Assembly (NCBI GenBank): GCA_030693515.1 | Contig: JAUYAK010000029.1 | Span: 23,699 to 87,698, forward strand | Direction: 5' to 3' | DNA length: 64,000 nucleotides | Origin: Opitutaceae bacterium | GTDB taxonomy: Bacteria; Verrucomicrobiota; Verrucomicrobiia; Opitutales; Opitutaceae | Shown: piece after piece, positions 10,501-17,177 of the stretch | Layout of the letters: every line of letters begins with the position of its first letter | How positions within the stretch are numbered: the first letter of the stretch is position 1 | Notes under the pieces: generated by a model | Seen by the model: only the letters and a program-made list of their open reading frames with translations | Told to the model about the DNA's origin: nothing | Databases searched by the model: none | Program-made: the position numbers and the translations under genes

Positions 10501-11078
10501 CCGATCAGGCCAAGAGCACGGAATACGATTCGTGGTGGAACTACATGGGCGTGCCGCTCGCCGCCCGTCGGGCCAACCTCGACGAAGCCAGTTACGATTT
10601 CTCGGGCCAGATCAAGGGCGCGCGCACCTCGGACAACCCGCGCAACTCGGCCTCGGTTTGGAACAACTACAAGGTGCAGGCCGATGGCTGGCTGCGCGGC
10701 TTCGAGATCGGCACCGGCGTCACGTGGGTGAGCCAGCGTCAGAGCGAGGTCAGCATCAACAACGGTGCGCGCGATCTGAAGCTCGCGGAGAACGTGCGCT
10801 TCAAGCCGGCCTATCCGCAGCACATCGCCGTCAACGCCGCGCTTGGCTGGCGGGGCACGGCCCTGGGCCGCAAGTGGAACGTCCGGCTCAACGTGAACAA
10901 TCTGCTGAACGACCAGAAGGACGCCGCGTTCGGTTCGAGCACGCTCCACATCGATCCGGCGACCGGCGCCACCGTGCCCTCGGCCACGCCCGGCGCGCAG
11001 AGAATCTCCGTGCCCGAGCGCGTCGTGCGCTACTTCGATCCGATTTCATTCCGCTTCACCGCGAGCACGAGTTTCTGA
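7563..11078 (+). CDS. TonB-dependent outer membrane receptor with N-terminal STN domain and internal second signal peptide
   Basis: The frame encodes 1171 residues. Residues 1-34 look like a signal peptide, and residues about 38-112 are an STN (secretin/TonB short N-terminal) signalling domain (FDLPVGEAAVTLKQFGAQAN). After a Pro-rich linker, a second signal-peptide-like segment begins at Met136 (base 7968; MTRKTPLALLGALFAFVTAP). The plug follows (LPVEVITREFIEDIG; MEVARGPQALLYG) and then a large beta barrel ending in Phe (FRFTASTSF). The layout looks like an STN protein fused in frame to a complete receptor, or a gene with two starts. The substrate (siderophore or glycan) cannot be told. The sigma/FecR pair directly upstream probably controls it. 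Confidence 0.92.
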   Translation: MALKDVLRPSLRTARFWPLLVALLFGAGSLAGAADGVPMAFDLPVGEAAVTLKQFGAQANREIMFPAAAVAGVRTHAVQGEFTPRAALELLIARTGLTAAEDDLSGALMIFRAAPAPAVSNDSKPDSQPKPPDPPMTRKTPLALLGALFAFVTAPAQNAPVSAAPADPAKTEAIVLSEFRVDTSKDRGYLATNATTGTRLNMAIKDIPLPVEVITREFIEDIGAFDIKEALDYSAGIVQETVTTSNNFTFSPSGSGNAGSVTRDSPGFTVRGLNTRSFLRSGFRQDTVTDNINVDRMEVARGPQALLYGVASLGGVVNISPRYPRATPKQDVRLGYGSFGFARAELYATGNLLRKNDGKRTLNYGVGLVAQAQSRPEELNDRTRVLVTPALDFRVFENTNIFVDVEYGRFRTEGNGFQDIGDANAGNVRNQFGLRVAENVNIYNQAVGVARDRFGKGRFFRWSGKDHYQQDDYFSGTVEITQRLPYNLTVVAGGNYADTHTTRRTNGGQGVSTQNTASPAITPTAIGRWVNVGQNPVTPAQTYWKSVNYNWSASPTNKRIKQTRLDLSYEFTIFGNKQGLLLGRTDQSTFQVTRNTTQASSNLAGGTNQSYVAYGDLGHIAYAGETIRPVNDASFQEWNTGHYAVLQSRWWHNRVTLLGGFRNDRYMVRDLQYDFAKANPTLPDSDLSNWVRSKTFNATAANSAPGAVPKVNGYRFGGGVQHEDGPTLGLSLKISEALSIYGAAATGVFPNTGQRDGNGNPFNAERSESREIGLKFDLFKGASGRSRVSGTVSVFKVDRENAIYNLFWAPQGRSNDRRRSRGFATASVSGTGAGAYSVTNSGFLDFETSQPVTYLLPIGYVAPSDLGSPRITGAPQQSGFILVDYASLGSAATDPLRRALDAAASDGSSLTALQTASVGTGATGLYANNGYALNRNSDTAYNDRSKGVEAQIYLNLTDNLSTVLTYTHLVQGITGGFKVADQAKSTEYDSWWNYMGVPLAARRANLDEASYDFSGQIKGARTSDNPRNSASVWNNYKVQADGWLRGFEIGTGVTWVSQRQSEVSINNGARDLKLAENVRFKPAYPQHIAVNAALGWRGTALGRKWNVRLNVNNLLNDQKDAAFGSSTLHIDPATGATVPSATPGAQRISVPERVVRYFDPISFRFTASTSF

Positions 11079-11182
11079 CGGCGCGTCGGAAACCCGTTCC
11101 ACCGGGATGCCCGCACGGCACAGCGGGCATTCGTCGGGCCGCCACATACCAAACGACATTCGGGTAGTGGATCAGTTTGATT

Positions 11183-11233
11183 GTGGGAGGGGCTTTACGC
11201 CCCGACGTGTCGCGGGGTAAACCCGCTCCCATA
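11183..11233. repeat. Intergenic hairpin element (GTGGG...CCCAC type)
   Basis: The left arm reads GTGGGAGGGGCTTTACGCCC and the right arm is its imperfect inverse ending in CTCCCAT. The left arm is nearly identical to the element at 33746-33822. It sits between the convergent receptor and phosphoribosyltransferase genes. The rest of the 11079-11269 gap holds another weak inverted repeat and no gene. Confidence 0.75.
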
Positions 11234-11269
11234 GGTTCGATCAGAAGCAAACTGACCCACTGCCGGCAT

Positions 11270-11785
11270 TCACGCCATCGCCGCGAGCGCAAGGCCGTGT
11301 TCCGTCGCGAAACGCTCGGCTGGCTCGCCAAAGATAAACAGCGCGCCCATCGCCACCGGCCGCGCGCCGCACGCCCTCAAGTCGGCGTGCGTCCCGCGCA
11401 CGGCCGAGCCCGCGCTGATCGCGTCATCCACGATGGCGACGCGTTTGCCCCGCGCTTGCCCGCGCAGCGGGGCCGGCAGGGTGTAGCGCACAGGGAAGAG
11501 TCCCGTCGCCTCGGCGGGTTCGAAACGCTCGGTGAACCAATACTCCGCGCCCAACTGCGCCGCGATTTGCCCGGCGAGCAGCGCACCGCCGGTCATCGGC
11601 CCGCACACCGCCTCGATCCGATGCGGCGCGAGCCGTTGCGCCAGCTCCGCGACAAACGGCCGGAGTTGTTCGCCCTGCGCCAGCAAGCGGTCGAGTTCGA
11701 ACCACCGCTCACTGTGGTAGCCCGACTCCATCCGAAAATGCCCGCTGCGCCCGGCGAGGAGGGCGATGAGGGGCTCGTTGCTCAT
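11270..11785 (-). CDS. pyrE: Orotate phosphoribosyltransferase-like protein
   Basis: The 171-residue product has the type I phosphoribosyltransferase PRPP-binding signature VAIVDDAISAGSAVRGT. An N-terminal part (GHFRMESGYHSERWFELD) resembles the OMP-binding hood seen in PyrE (a GHFxLxSGxHS pattern). PyrE makes orotidine monophosphate in pyrimidine synthesis. It is somewhat shorter than most PyrE proteins, so another phosphoribosyltransferase role remains possible. Start at 11785, 57 bases after the end of the MltR-like gene on the same strand. Confidence 0.75.
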   Translation of the reverse strand: MSNEPLIALLAGRSGHFRMESGYHSERWFELDRLLAQGEQLRPFVAELAQRLAPHRIEAVCGPMTGGALLAGQIAAQLGAEYWFTERFEPAEATGLFPVRYTLPAPLRGQARGKRVAIVDDAISAGSAVRGTHADLRACGARPVAMGALFIFGEPAERFATEHGLALAAMA

Positions 11786-11842
11786 GAGCGTCGCCTCATC
11801 AATTGCTCGTCTCGGGATACCTGCGATCGTCGCTCGTCTCCA

Positions 11843-12412
11843 TCACTTTTTGCGCAGCTTGGCTACGGTGGCACGGGCATTATGTCTGACCGTCTCTTTA
11901 GCAGCGTCAGAGATTGGCGTGTCAGTCTTCTCCGTCCGTGCAACTCCTCGATGTGTCGCAACGTGAATTGAAGCGAGAAGCGCACTGGCGGTAGCAGTGA
12001 ATTTCGCTCTCGGTCTAGCATCTTTCTCGTTCCAGTCGTGGACCAAATTTGAGCAGAGGTTTTGCACGGATACCTGATCAAAAGTCATCGGCTCGGAATT
12101 GTGAGCGAATTGGTTTCTGACCTTTCGAATGATATCCAAGTCGTGGCGTTCCGATTTGGAAAGCATCCCCAGATAGTAAGCTATTTTGATTCTTGCTGAG
12201 AAACTACCTAGAGGCGCTTGTGACCCAAACAAATCGTCTTCGATCTTTGCGCTATTCACCAGCGAAGCAGACAGCATCTCTGAAAGAGATTTATCGAGAT
12301 ACGCAGCAGCGAAAAGAGCACACCCTCTATCAGATTCGAGTGTGAGCGCTTTTCGGAAAGCGCGAAACTGATCGGCTTTGATAGCAAGGAACTTGGCGTC
12401 AGCGGGTGCCAT
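11843..12412 (-). CDS. MltR-like (mannitol operon repressor family) protein
   Basis: The 189-residue protein matches the MltR pattern: LTLESDRGCALFAAAYLDK near the N-terminus, then PLGSFSARIKIAYYLGML and IRKVRNQFAHN. The core is all-helical. The name comes from an E. coli mannitol regulator, but most members outside enterics are of unknown role and often sit near mobile or stress genes. No mannitol genes are nearby. The base composition is visibly AT-richer than its neighbours, and codon use differs, so recent acquisition is likely. The C-terminal 60 residues are basic and not recognised. Confidence 0.75.
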   Translation of the reverse strand: MAPADAKFLAIKADQFRAFRKALTLESDRGCALFAAAYLDKSLSEMLSASLVNSAKIEDDLFGSQAPLGSFSARIKIAYYLGMLSKSERHDLDIIRKVRNQFAHNSEPMTFDQVSVQNLCSNLVHDWNEKDARPRAKFTATASALLASIHVATHRGVARTEKTDTPISDAAKETVRHNARATVAKLRKK

Positions 12413-12421
12413 TGTTGTCGG

Positions 12422-14362
12422 CTATTGTGGCACCACCACGTCCCGCACCGCCCGCTCCTCACTCGGCCGCGCCGCCAGCGCCTTCAGCTCCACCGCATCG
12501 GGCAAATCCCGGCCCGCTTTCACGGTGTAGGTGCCGGGGCGATAGACGCGGGGGCGGAAGCGTTCACCCTGCACCCGGACGGTGTAGAGGATTTCGCCGG
12601 TGGCTTCCTCGATCACTTGCACGACGGGATTCGGCGCACCCTTGAAGTTCAGCTCGGGCAAATGGCCCGCGATCGCACGGCCGTCGTTGGCATCCATGGC
12701 GACGGTGATCGGCCAGCCGGGGAATTGTGCGTGCTTGCCATCGGCGCCGGGAAAACGCGGCCAGCATTCGAAGGTGATCTGGCGCGATTGTTTGTTGAAA
12801 CGCACGAGGCCGTAGCCGTCGGCACGCTGGCGCTCGTCGGCGATGTCGGGCGGATTGGCGTAGGCGAGCATCGTGATCTTGTTGCCGAGGCCGTCGAGGT
12901 AGTCGCCGGTCCAGGGGAGCGGGCTGCCGGGCACGGGGCGCGCGCCGGCCTTCTCGTCGAGCGGGTGCCACCAGCGGCCGTAGATGGTGTTCACGATCGC
13001 GGGATTGGTGAAGGAGAACGGGCCGTCACGATAGGCCCCGATGCCGTGCTGCACGACGACCGCGAGGTGCTGGTCGCCGCAGAGATGCACGGCCCAGGCG
13101 CGGCGGATCTCCTCGAGCGCGCGGTTGCGGCCGGTCTGGGGCCAGCCGTTGCAATCGAGATCGGCGAGCAGACGGTTGGTGCGCTGGCCGTGGAGGTGGA
13201 CCGCGCCGGCAAACGCGGTCTGCGAGAGCACGGCCTTCATCTCGGCGCCGGTCCAATCCTGCGTCCACGCACGGAGGAAGCGCATTTGCCGTTCGCCGAG
13301 GAGTTCGAGGCCGGGGAGGTCGATGCTCTCGGGATTGAAGTCGGGTTGGTTGTAGTGATCGGGGCGCGGGCCGGCCTGCGGGATTTTGCCCTGCGGGCCG
13401 GTCTTGAACTTGCGATCCTCGAGGATCGCAAAGTCCATGCCGCCGACGCGCAGGCGGGTGAAGTAAACCGTGATGCCGCGCTCGACCGGCGCGGGATCGA
13501 CGGGGTCGGGGAGGTGCCAGGATTGCTGGCGCTGGACCATGTTCACGTAGTCCACGGGGTAAATGTAGCCGCCGTCGGAAGCGTCGCCGCGGTTGGATTT
13601 TTTCCCGTTCTCGCCCCAGACGTTGCCGTGGCCCACGTCGTGATCGTCGGGGATCGAGATGGTCGGCCGGTCGCGCATGACATCGCGAAACTGGAGGCCG
13701 AACTCGATCCACCCGGAGGTGTGCTCGGTGTGGCGGTAAGTCTGATCGCCGGCGAAAAACAGCAGGTCCGGATTCTGCGCCCGCAAGTGATCGATGATCT
13801 CGGGGCGCGCGCCGGTGGTGCGCGATGAGTTGCAGGAGAGGCTGGCGACGACGATTTCGTTTCTGTCGCGCGGATCGCGGCGGACGAGGCCTTCGAAGAC
13901 GGCGGCCGCGCCGTGGCGGACGCGATAAGGGGCGTCCACCGAACCGTCCCAGCGCTCGACGCGGAAATGGGCGCTCCACCCGGGATACACGACCGGCGTG
14001 CGGGCGATTTCCTGCCAGCGGCCGCCGCGCTGGATCTCAAGGCGGGCTTCGCGCGGCTCGCCGGGTTTGAGGGGGTAGAGCTGGGCCGTGAGCTTGAGCA
14101 CGCCCCGGTCCTGCGTGTAGAGCGCAAAGGCCACGACTTGATCGCGCGGCACGTCCATCGGAGGGAGCGCGGGCTGGCCACCCTGTTTCTTTTTGGATTC
14201 GGCCTTCGCGTTGGCGGCGGCGGTGGGCTTGGCCCACCACTCGCCGGTGGCACGACCGTCGAGGGTCGGGTAGTCGGGACCGAAAGGCTGCGGGTTCTCT
14301 GCGGCGGCGAGGCGGGCGGCGGCGAGCAGGAGGAGGACCGGAAGGGCGAGGCGGGGCTTCAT
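12422..14362 (-). CDS. PhoD-like alkaline phosphatase / metallophosphatase, secreted
   Basis: The start at ATG 14360-14362 gives 646 residues with a signal peptide (MKPRLALPVLLLLAAARLAA). A beta-rich N-terminal domain precedes a calcineurin-like metallophosphatase core with FFAGDQTYRHTEH, IPDDHDVGHGNVWG and a later WAVHLCGDQHLAV. These are the metal-binding Asp/Asn/His motifs of the PhoD group. It probably hydrolyses phosphodiesters or phosphomonoesters outside the cytoplasm. The frame continues upstream to 14614, but the signal peptide fixes the start. It is divergent from the methyltransferase gene. Confidence 0.88.
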   Translation of the reverse strand: MKPRLALPVLLLLAAARLAAAENPQPFGPDYPTLDGRATGEWWAKPTAAANAKAESKKKQGGQPALPPMDVPRDQVVAFALYTQDRGVLKLTAQLYPLKPGEPREARLEIQRGGRWQEIARTPVVYPGWSAHFRVERWDGSVDAPYRVRHGAAAVFEGLVRRDPRDRNEIVVASLSCNSSRTTGARPEIIDHLRAQNPDLLFFAGDQTYRHTEHTSGWIEFGLQFRDVMRDRPTISIPDDHDVGHGNVWGENGKKSNRGDASDGGYIYPVDYVNMVQRQQSWHLPDPVDPAPVERGITVYFTRLRVGGMDFAILEDRKFKTGPQGKIPQAGPRPDHYNQPDFNPESIDLPGLELLGERQMRFLRAWTQDWTGAEMKAVLSQTAFAGAVHLHGQRTNRLLADLDCNGWPQTGRNRALEEIRRAWAVHLCGDQHLAVVVQHGIGAYRDGPFSFTNPAIVNTIYGRWWHPLDEKAGARPVPGSPLPWTGDYLDGLGNKITMLAYANPPDIADERQRADGYGLVRFNKQSRQITFECWPRFPGADGKHAQFPGWPITVAMDANDGRAIAGHLPELNFKGAPNPVVQVIEEATGEILYTVRVQGERFRPRVYRPGTYTVKAGRDLPDAVELKALAARPSEERAVRDVVVPQ

Positions 14363-14414
14363 GGGTGGGCGACGTTCGGGGAATCGCCGGCCGCGGGCAA
14401 GCCGAGTGATCGGG

Positions 14415-14490
14415 GTAGGGCGAGTCTGCGACCCGCCCCCGGTGCGAACACTCAGCGGGCAAAAAGGCGGGGCCCTGACCCGCCCGCTGG
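14415..14490. repeat. Intergenic hairpin element (GTAGG type)
   Basis: The sequence begins GTAGGGCGAGTCTGCGACCC, closely matching the left arm of the element at 35294. The right half is degenerate but keeps the CTGACCCGCCC pattern. It lies in the divergent gap between the phosphatase and methyltransferase genes. Confidence 0.6.
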
Positions 14491-14552
14491 CAAGCCGCGC
14501 GATGGACAACCCGCGGATTGCGGTTACTCCTGCGGGACTCCTCCCTCTTCCC

Positions 14553-15296
14553 ATGCGTGCGATAACTTTGGCAGTGCGGCTTTCATTTGTATTGGGCGTC
14601 GGCCTCGTGGCCATTCGTGCGGCCGACGATGATCGCCCGCCCGAGGCGCGCTACGACACGAGCGGCAAGGCGACCCGCGACGGCATCGGGAAAAGATATT
14701 TCGGCCGCGAGATCGCGCACTTCATGGGGCACCAAGGCGCGGGCTGGCTGGAGCGGCCCGAGCGCGAGCAGGAGGAGCGCACAGACTTGCTGCTCAAGGA
14801 ACTCGCGCTCCGGCCCGGCGAGCACGTGGCCGACATCGGCGCGGGCAGCGGTTATTTTTCGTGGCGCATGGCGAAAATCGTGGGCGAGACGGGCCGCGTC
14901 TATGCGACCGACATCCAGCAGGAGATGCTCGACATCCTGATGCGCCAGATGCGCAAGCACGGCGCGGATAAAATCGTGCAGCCCATCCTCGGCACGGTGC
15001 AGGACAGCGGCCTGCCGGCGGCGTCGGTGGACACGATCATTCTCGTCGATGTCTACCACGAGCTGGATTTCCCCTATGAGATGACGCGCTCGATGATCGC
15101 CGCGCTGAAGCCGGGCGGGCGGCTCGTGCTGGTCGAATATCGCGGCGAGGATCCCGCGGTGCCGATCAAACCGCTGCACAAGATGACCGCCGCGCAGGTG
15201 AAAAAGGAGCTGGCCGTGCAGCCCGTGACTTTCGAACGCAACATCGCGACCCTGCCGCGGCAGCACATCTTGATCTTCCGGAAAAACGCGCCGTGA
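14553..15296 (+). CDS. Class I SAM-dependent methyltransferase with predicted signal peptide
   Basis: From ATG 14553 the protein has 247 residues. The first ~25 are a hydrophobic signal peptide ending AIRA before an acidic stretch. The Rossmann motif I is VADIGAGSGYFSWRMA, motif II an acidic YATDIQQEM, and motif IV LVDVYHELDFP. A secreted methyltransferase is unexpected because S-adenosylmethionine is cytoplasmic. A lipid- or membrane-facing role, or an uncleaved anchor, is possible. Its last four bases overlap the next gene (GTGA), so the two are translationally coupled. Confidence 0.85.
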   Translation: MRAITLAVRLSFVLGVGLVAIRAADDDRPPEARYDTSGKATRDGIGKRYFGREIAHFMGHQGAGWLERPEREQEERTDLLLKELALRPGEHVADIGAGSGYFSWRMAKIVGETGRVYATDIQQEMLDILMRQMRKHGADKIVQPILGTVQDSGLPAASVDTIILVDVYHELDFPYEMTRSMIAALKPGGRLVLVEYRGEDPAVPIKPLHKMTAAQVKKELAVQPVTFERNIATLPRQHILIFRKNAP

Positions 15297-16516
15297 GCGC
15301 GCCGGCGCCGAACATCCTCTGGATTGTCACTACGCAGTGGCGGGCCCAGGCGACCGGCTATGCCGGCGATCCCAAGGCGCGCACGCCGGTGCTCGACGCA
15401 CTCGCTGCGGAGAGCGTGAACTACACGCAGGCGGTGACGCCGCATCCGTTCGGCCCATTTGCCCGCGCGGCGCTGCTGACGGGCGTGCCCTCGCCCGAGA
15501 ACGGTGTGCGCGACTACTTCGACATGTTGCCACGGGGTTCGCGCACCATCGCCCACGAGATGCGCGCGCGCGGCTACGCGACAGCATTCTTCGGCAAGTG
15601 GGGCGTGGGCCGCCGCGACCCGCGCGTGCCGCTTGTGGGCGAGGAGGCGGCGAAAGTGATCGTGCCGGAGGGCGAGCGTGGCGGGTTTGAGTTTTTCGCG
15701 GGCTTCGAGGGAGGTTTTCAATTTAACGATCCATGGCTGCACGGGACGCGCCTGCCCACGCCGGCGAAATTTACCGGCTATCAAGCCGACGTTCTGGCGC
15801 AGCAGGCCGAGGGCTGGTGGCTCGGCGGCGGCGGCGATCCGCGGCCTTGGTTTTGCGTGGTCAGCATCGAGTCACCGCACCCGCCGTATGCGGCTCCGGC
15901 TGGTCCACTTGAACCCGGCAATCCCGATGGGATCATTCTGCCTGCAAACGTCCCTAGCGGCGGAGTCATCGAGGCGAGGACGAGACAAGAACTTGCCGGC
16001 TACTATTCGCACATTGAGGCAACGGATTGGAGTGTGGGCTTGCTGCTTAGTAATCTGCGCTGCGAGCGGGATCGCGATAACACCATCGTCGTCTTCACGA
16101 GCGTTCACGGCGACATGCACGGGGCCCACGGGTTGTTTCGCAAAGGCTGGCCGCACGAGGAGAGCGTCCGTGTGCCCCTCCTCATCCGCTCGCCCGGCGA
16201 GCCGCCGCGGCGCGCCGATGCGCCCGTGTCGCTCCTCGATTTGCCCGAGCTCACGCTCGCCCGCATCGAAAATCGAAAATCAAAAATCGAAAATGCGAGC
16301 GCCGCCCGCATCTCCATGCCCGCGGTCGTTGCGCTGCCCGATCAATGCGACCGCGTGTGGCGCGGGGTGCGCACGCCGACGCGCAAACTCGTGCTCAACG
16401 CCGACGGCTCGCCGTGGCTGTTCTTCGATCTCGCAAATGATCCGGGCGAGCGGGTGAACCTCGCGGCCGATCCGGCGCGCGCCGCGGAGATCGCGGCACT
16501 GCGGACGCGGGTGTGA
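15293..16516 (+). CDS. Sulfatase-fold protein lacking the catalytic residues (probable pseudo-enzyme)
   Basis: The 407-residue product is recognisably of the alkaline phosphatase/sulfatase fold from NILWIV at the N-terminus to VVFTSVHGDMHGAHGLFRKG near the middle. The expected active-site positions are altered. The TDDQR/TDQQR metal motif reads TTQWR. The CxPSR formylglycine motif reads GPFAR just before AALLTG. The first Asp of the FTSDHGD metal motif is Val. Sulfatase activity is therefore unlikely. It has no signal peptide, is coupled to the exported methyltransferase by a GTGA overlap, and contains an unusual A-rich insertion at 16265-16294. Confidence 0.85.
   Translation: MSAPAPNILWIVTTQWRAQATGYAGDPKARTPVLDALAAESVNYTQAVTPHPFGPFARAALLTGVPSPENGVRDYFDMLPRGSRTIAHEMRARGYATAFFGKWGVGRRDPRVPLVGEEAAKVIVPEGERGGFEFFAGFEGGFQFNDPWLHGTRLPTPAKFTGYQADVLAQQAEGWWLGGGGDPRPWFCVVSIESPHPPYAAPAGPLEPGNPDGIILPANVPSGGVIEARTRQELAGYYSHIEATDWSVGLLLSNLRCERDRDNTIVVFTSVHGDMHGAHGLFRKGWPHEESVRVPLLIRSPGEPPRRADAPVSLLDLPELTLARIENRKSKIENASAARISMPAVVALPDQCDRVWRGVRTPTRKLVLNADGSPWLFFDLANDPGERVNLAADPARAAEIAALRTRV
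16265..16294. repeat. A-rich tandem repeat inserted in frame in the sulfatase-like gene
   Basis: Four near-copies of ATCGAAAAT/ATCAAAA stand out against the GC-rich surroundings. They encode the low-complexity segment IENRKSKIEN in the pseudo-sulfatase. Similar sequences occur as dispersed short repeats in other environmental bacterial genomes (from memory, unverified here). Confidence 0.75.
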
Positions 16517-17155
16517 CTATTTCCGTTCGACGCCAGCGGCAACGCGTTCGCTGGTCGCCCGACGTGCGAGATGCGCCACGGTGAGTTCGCGGGGAAACAG
16601 CAGCGTGAGCAGCCAAGGAGCCGTGAAGGCGGCCGCGGCGGCGAGGCCCGCCAGGTCGAGCTCGGCACCCGTTACGACGAGACCCACACCCACGGTGGTC
16701 GCGCCCAGCACCGGGAAAAACAGGGCCGGAGCCCGCACGCCGAGCGCAAACACGATGGCGAGCAGCACGGAGAAGAACCCCGTCTCGACCGGCAGGAATC
16801 CCAGCGCGCTGCCGGCCGTATAGGCAAACGGCGCGCAGGCCGCGTGGCGTTCCTTGCACACAAAAGTCTGCAGCAGCGCGCCGAATCCGAGGACAGCGCC
16901 CTGCACGAGCGTCGGGCTGTGCGCCGCGAAACCCGTCGCCTCTGGTCCGCTGGCGATGCCCGCCGCGAGATACCACGCGCCGAGCGTGGCGCGCAAAAAG
17001 TCGATGGCGTGAAAACCGTGGCCCAATGTGCGCGGCCAATAGCCGGACCAGTCGCTGCCGAGCGCGCGGTGGCGGGTGCGCGCCCCGTGGAAAAGCCCGA
17101 GGGGCGTGAGCAGAAGGGCGAGCGCGGCGGCGAAAAGCGGCCAGTCGATCAGCAT
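16517..17155 (-). CDS. Polytopic membrane protein of unknown function
   Basis: From ATG 17153-17155 the product has 212 residues with about six or seven hydrophobic helices (first: LFAAALALLLTPLGLF). A conserved-looking loop reads DWSGYWPRTLGHGFHAIDF. No domain is recognised. Its stop codon abuts the stop of the convergent sulfatase-like gene with no gap. It follows the histidine kinase gene by 22 bases on the same strand and may be co-transcribed with it. Confidence 0.75.
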   Translation of the reverse strand: MLIDWPLFAAALALLLTPLGLFHGARTRHRALGSDWSGYWPRTLGHGFHAIDFLRATLGAWYLAAGIASGPEATGFAAHSPTLVQGAVLGFGALLQTFVCKERHAACAPFAYTAGSALGFLPVETGFFSVLLAIVFALGVRAPALFFPVLGATTVGVGLVVTGAELDLAGLAAAAAFTAPWLLTLLFPRELTVAHLARRATSERVAAGVERK

Positions 17156-17177
17156 GGGCGGCGCGGCGGCGGTGGGC

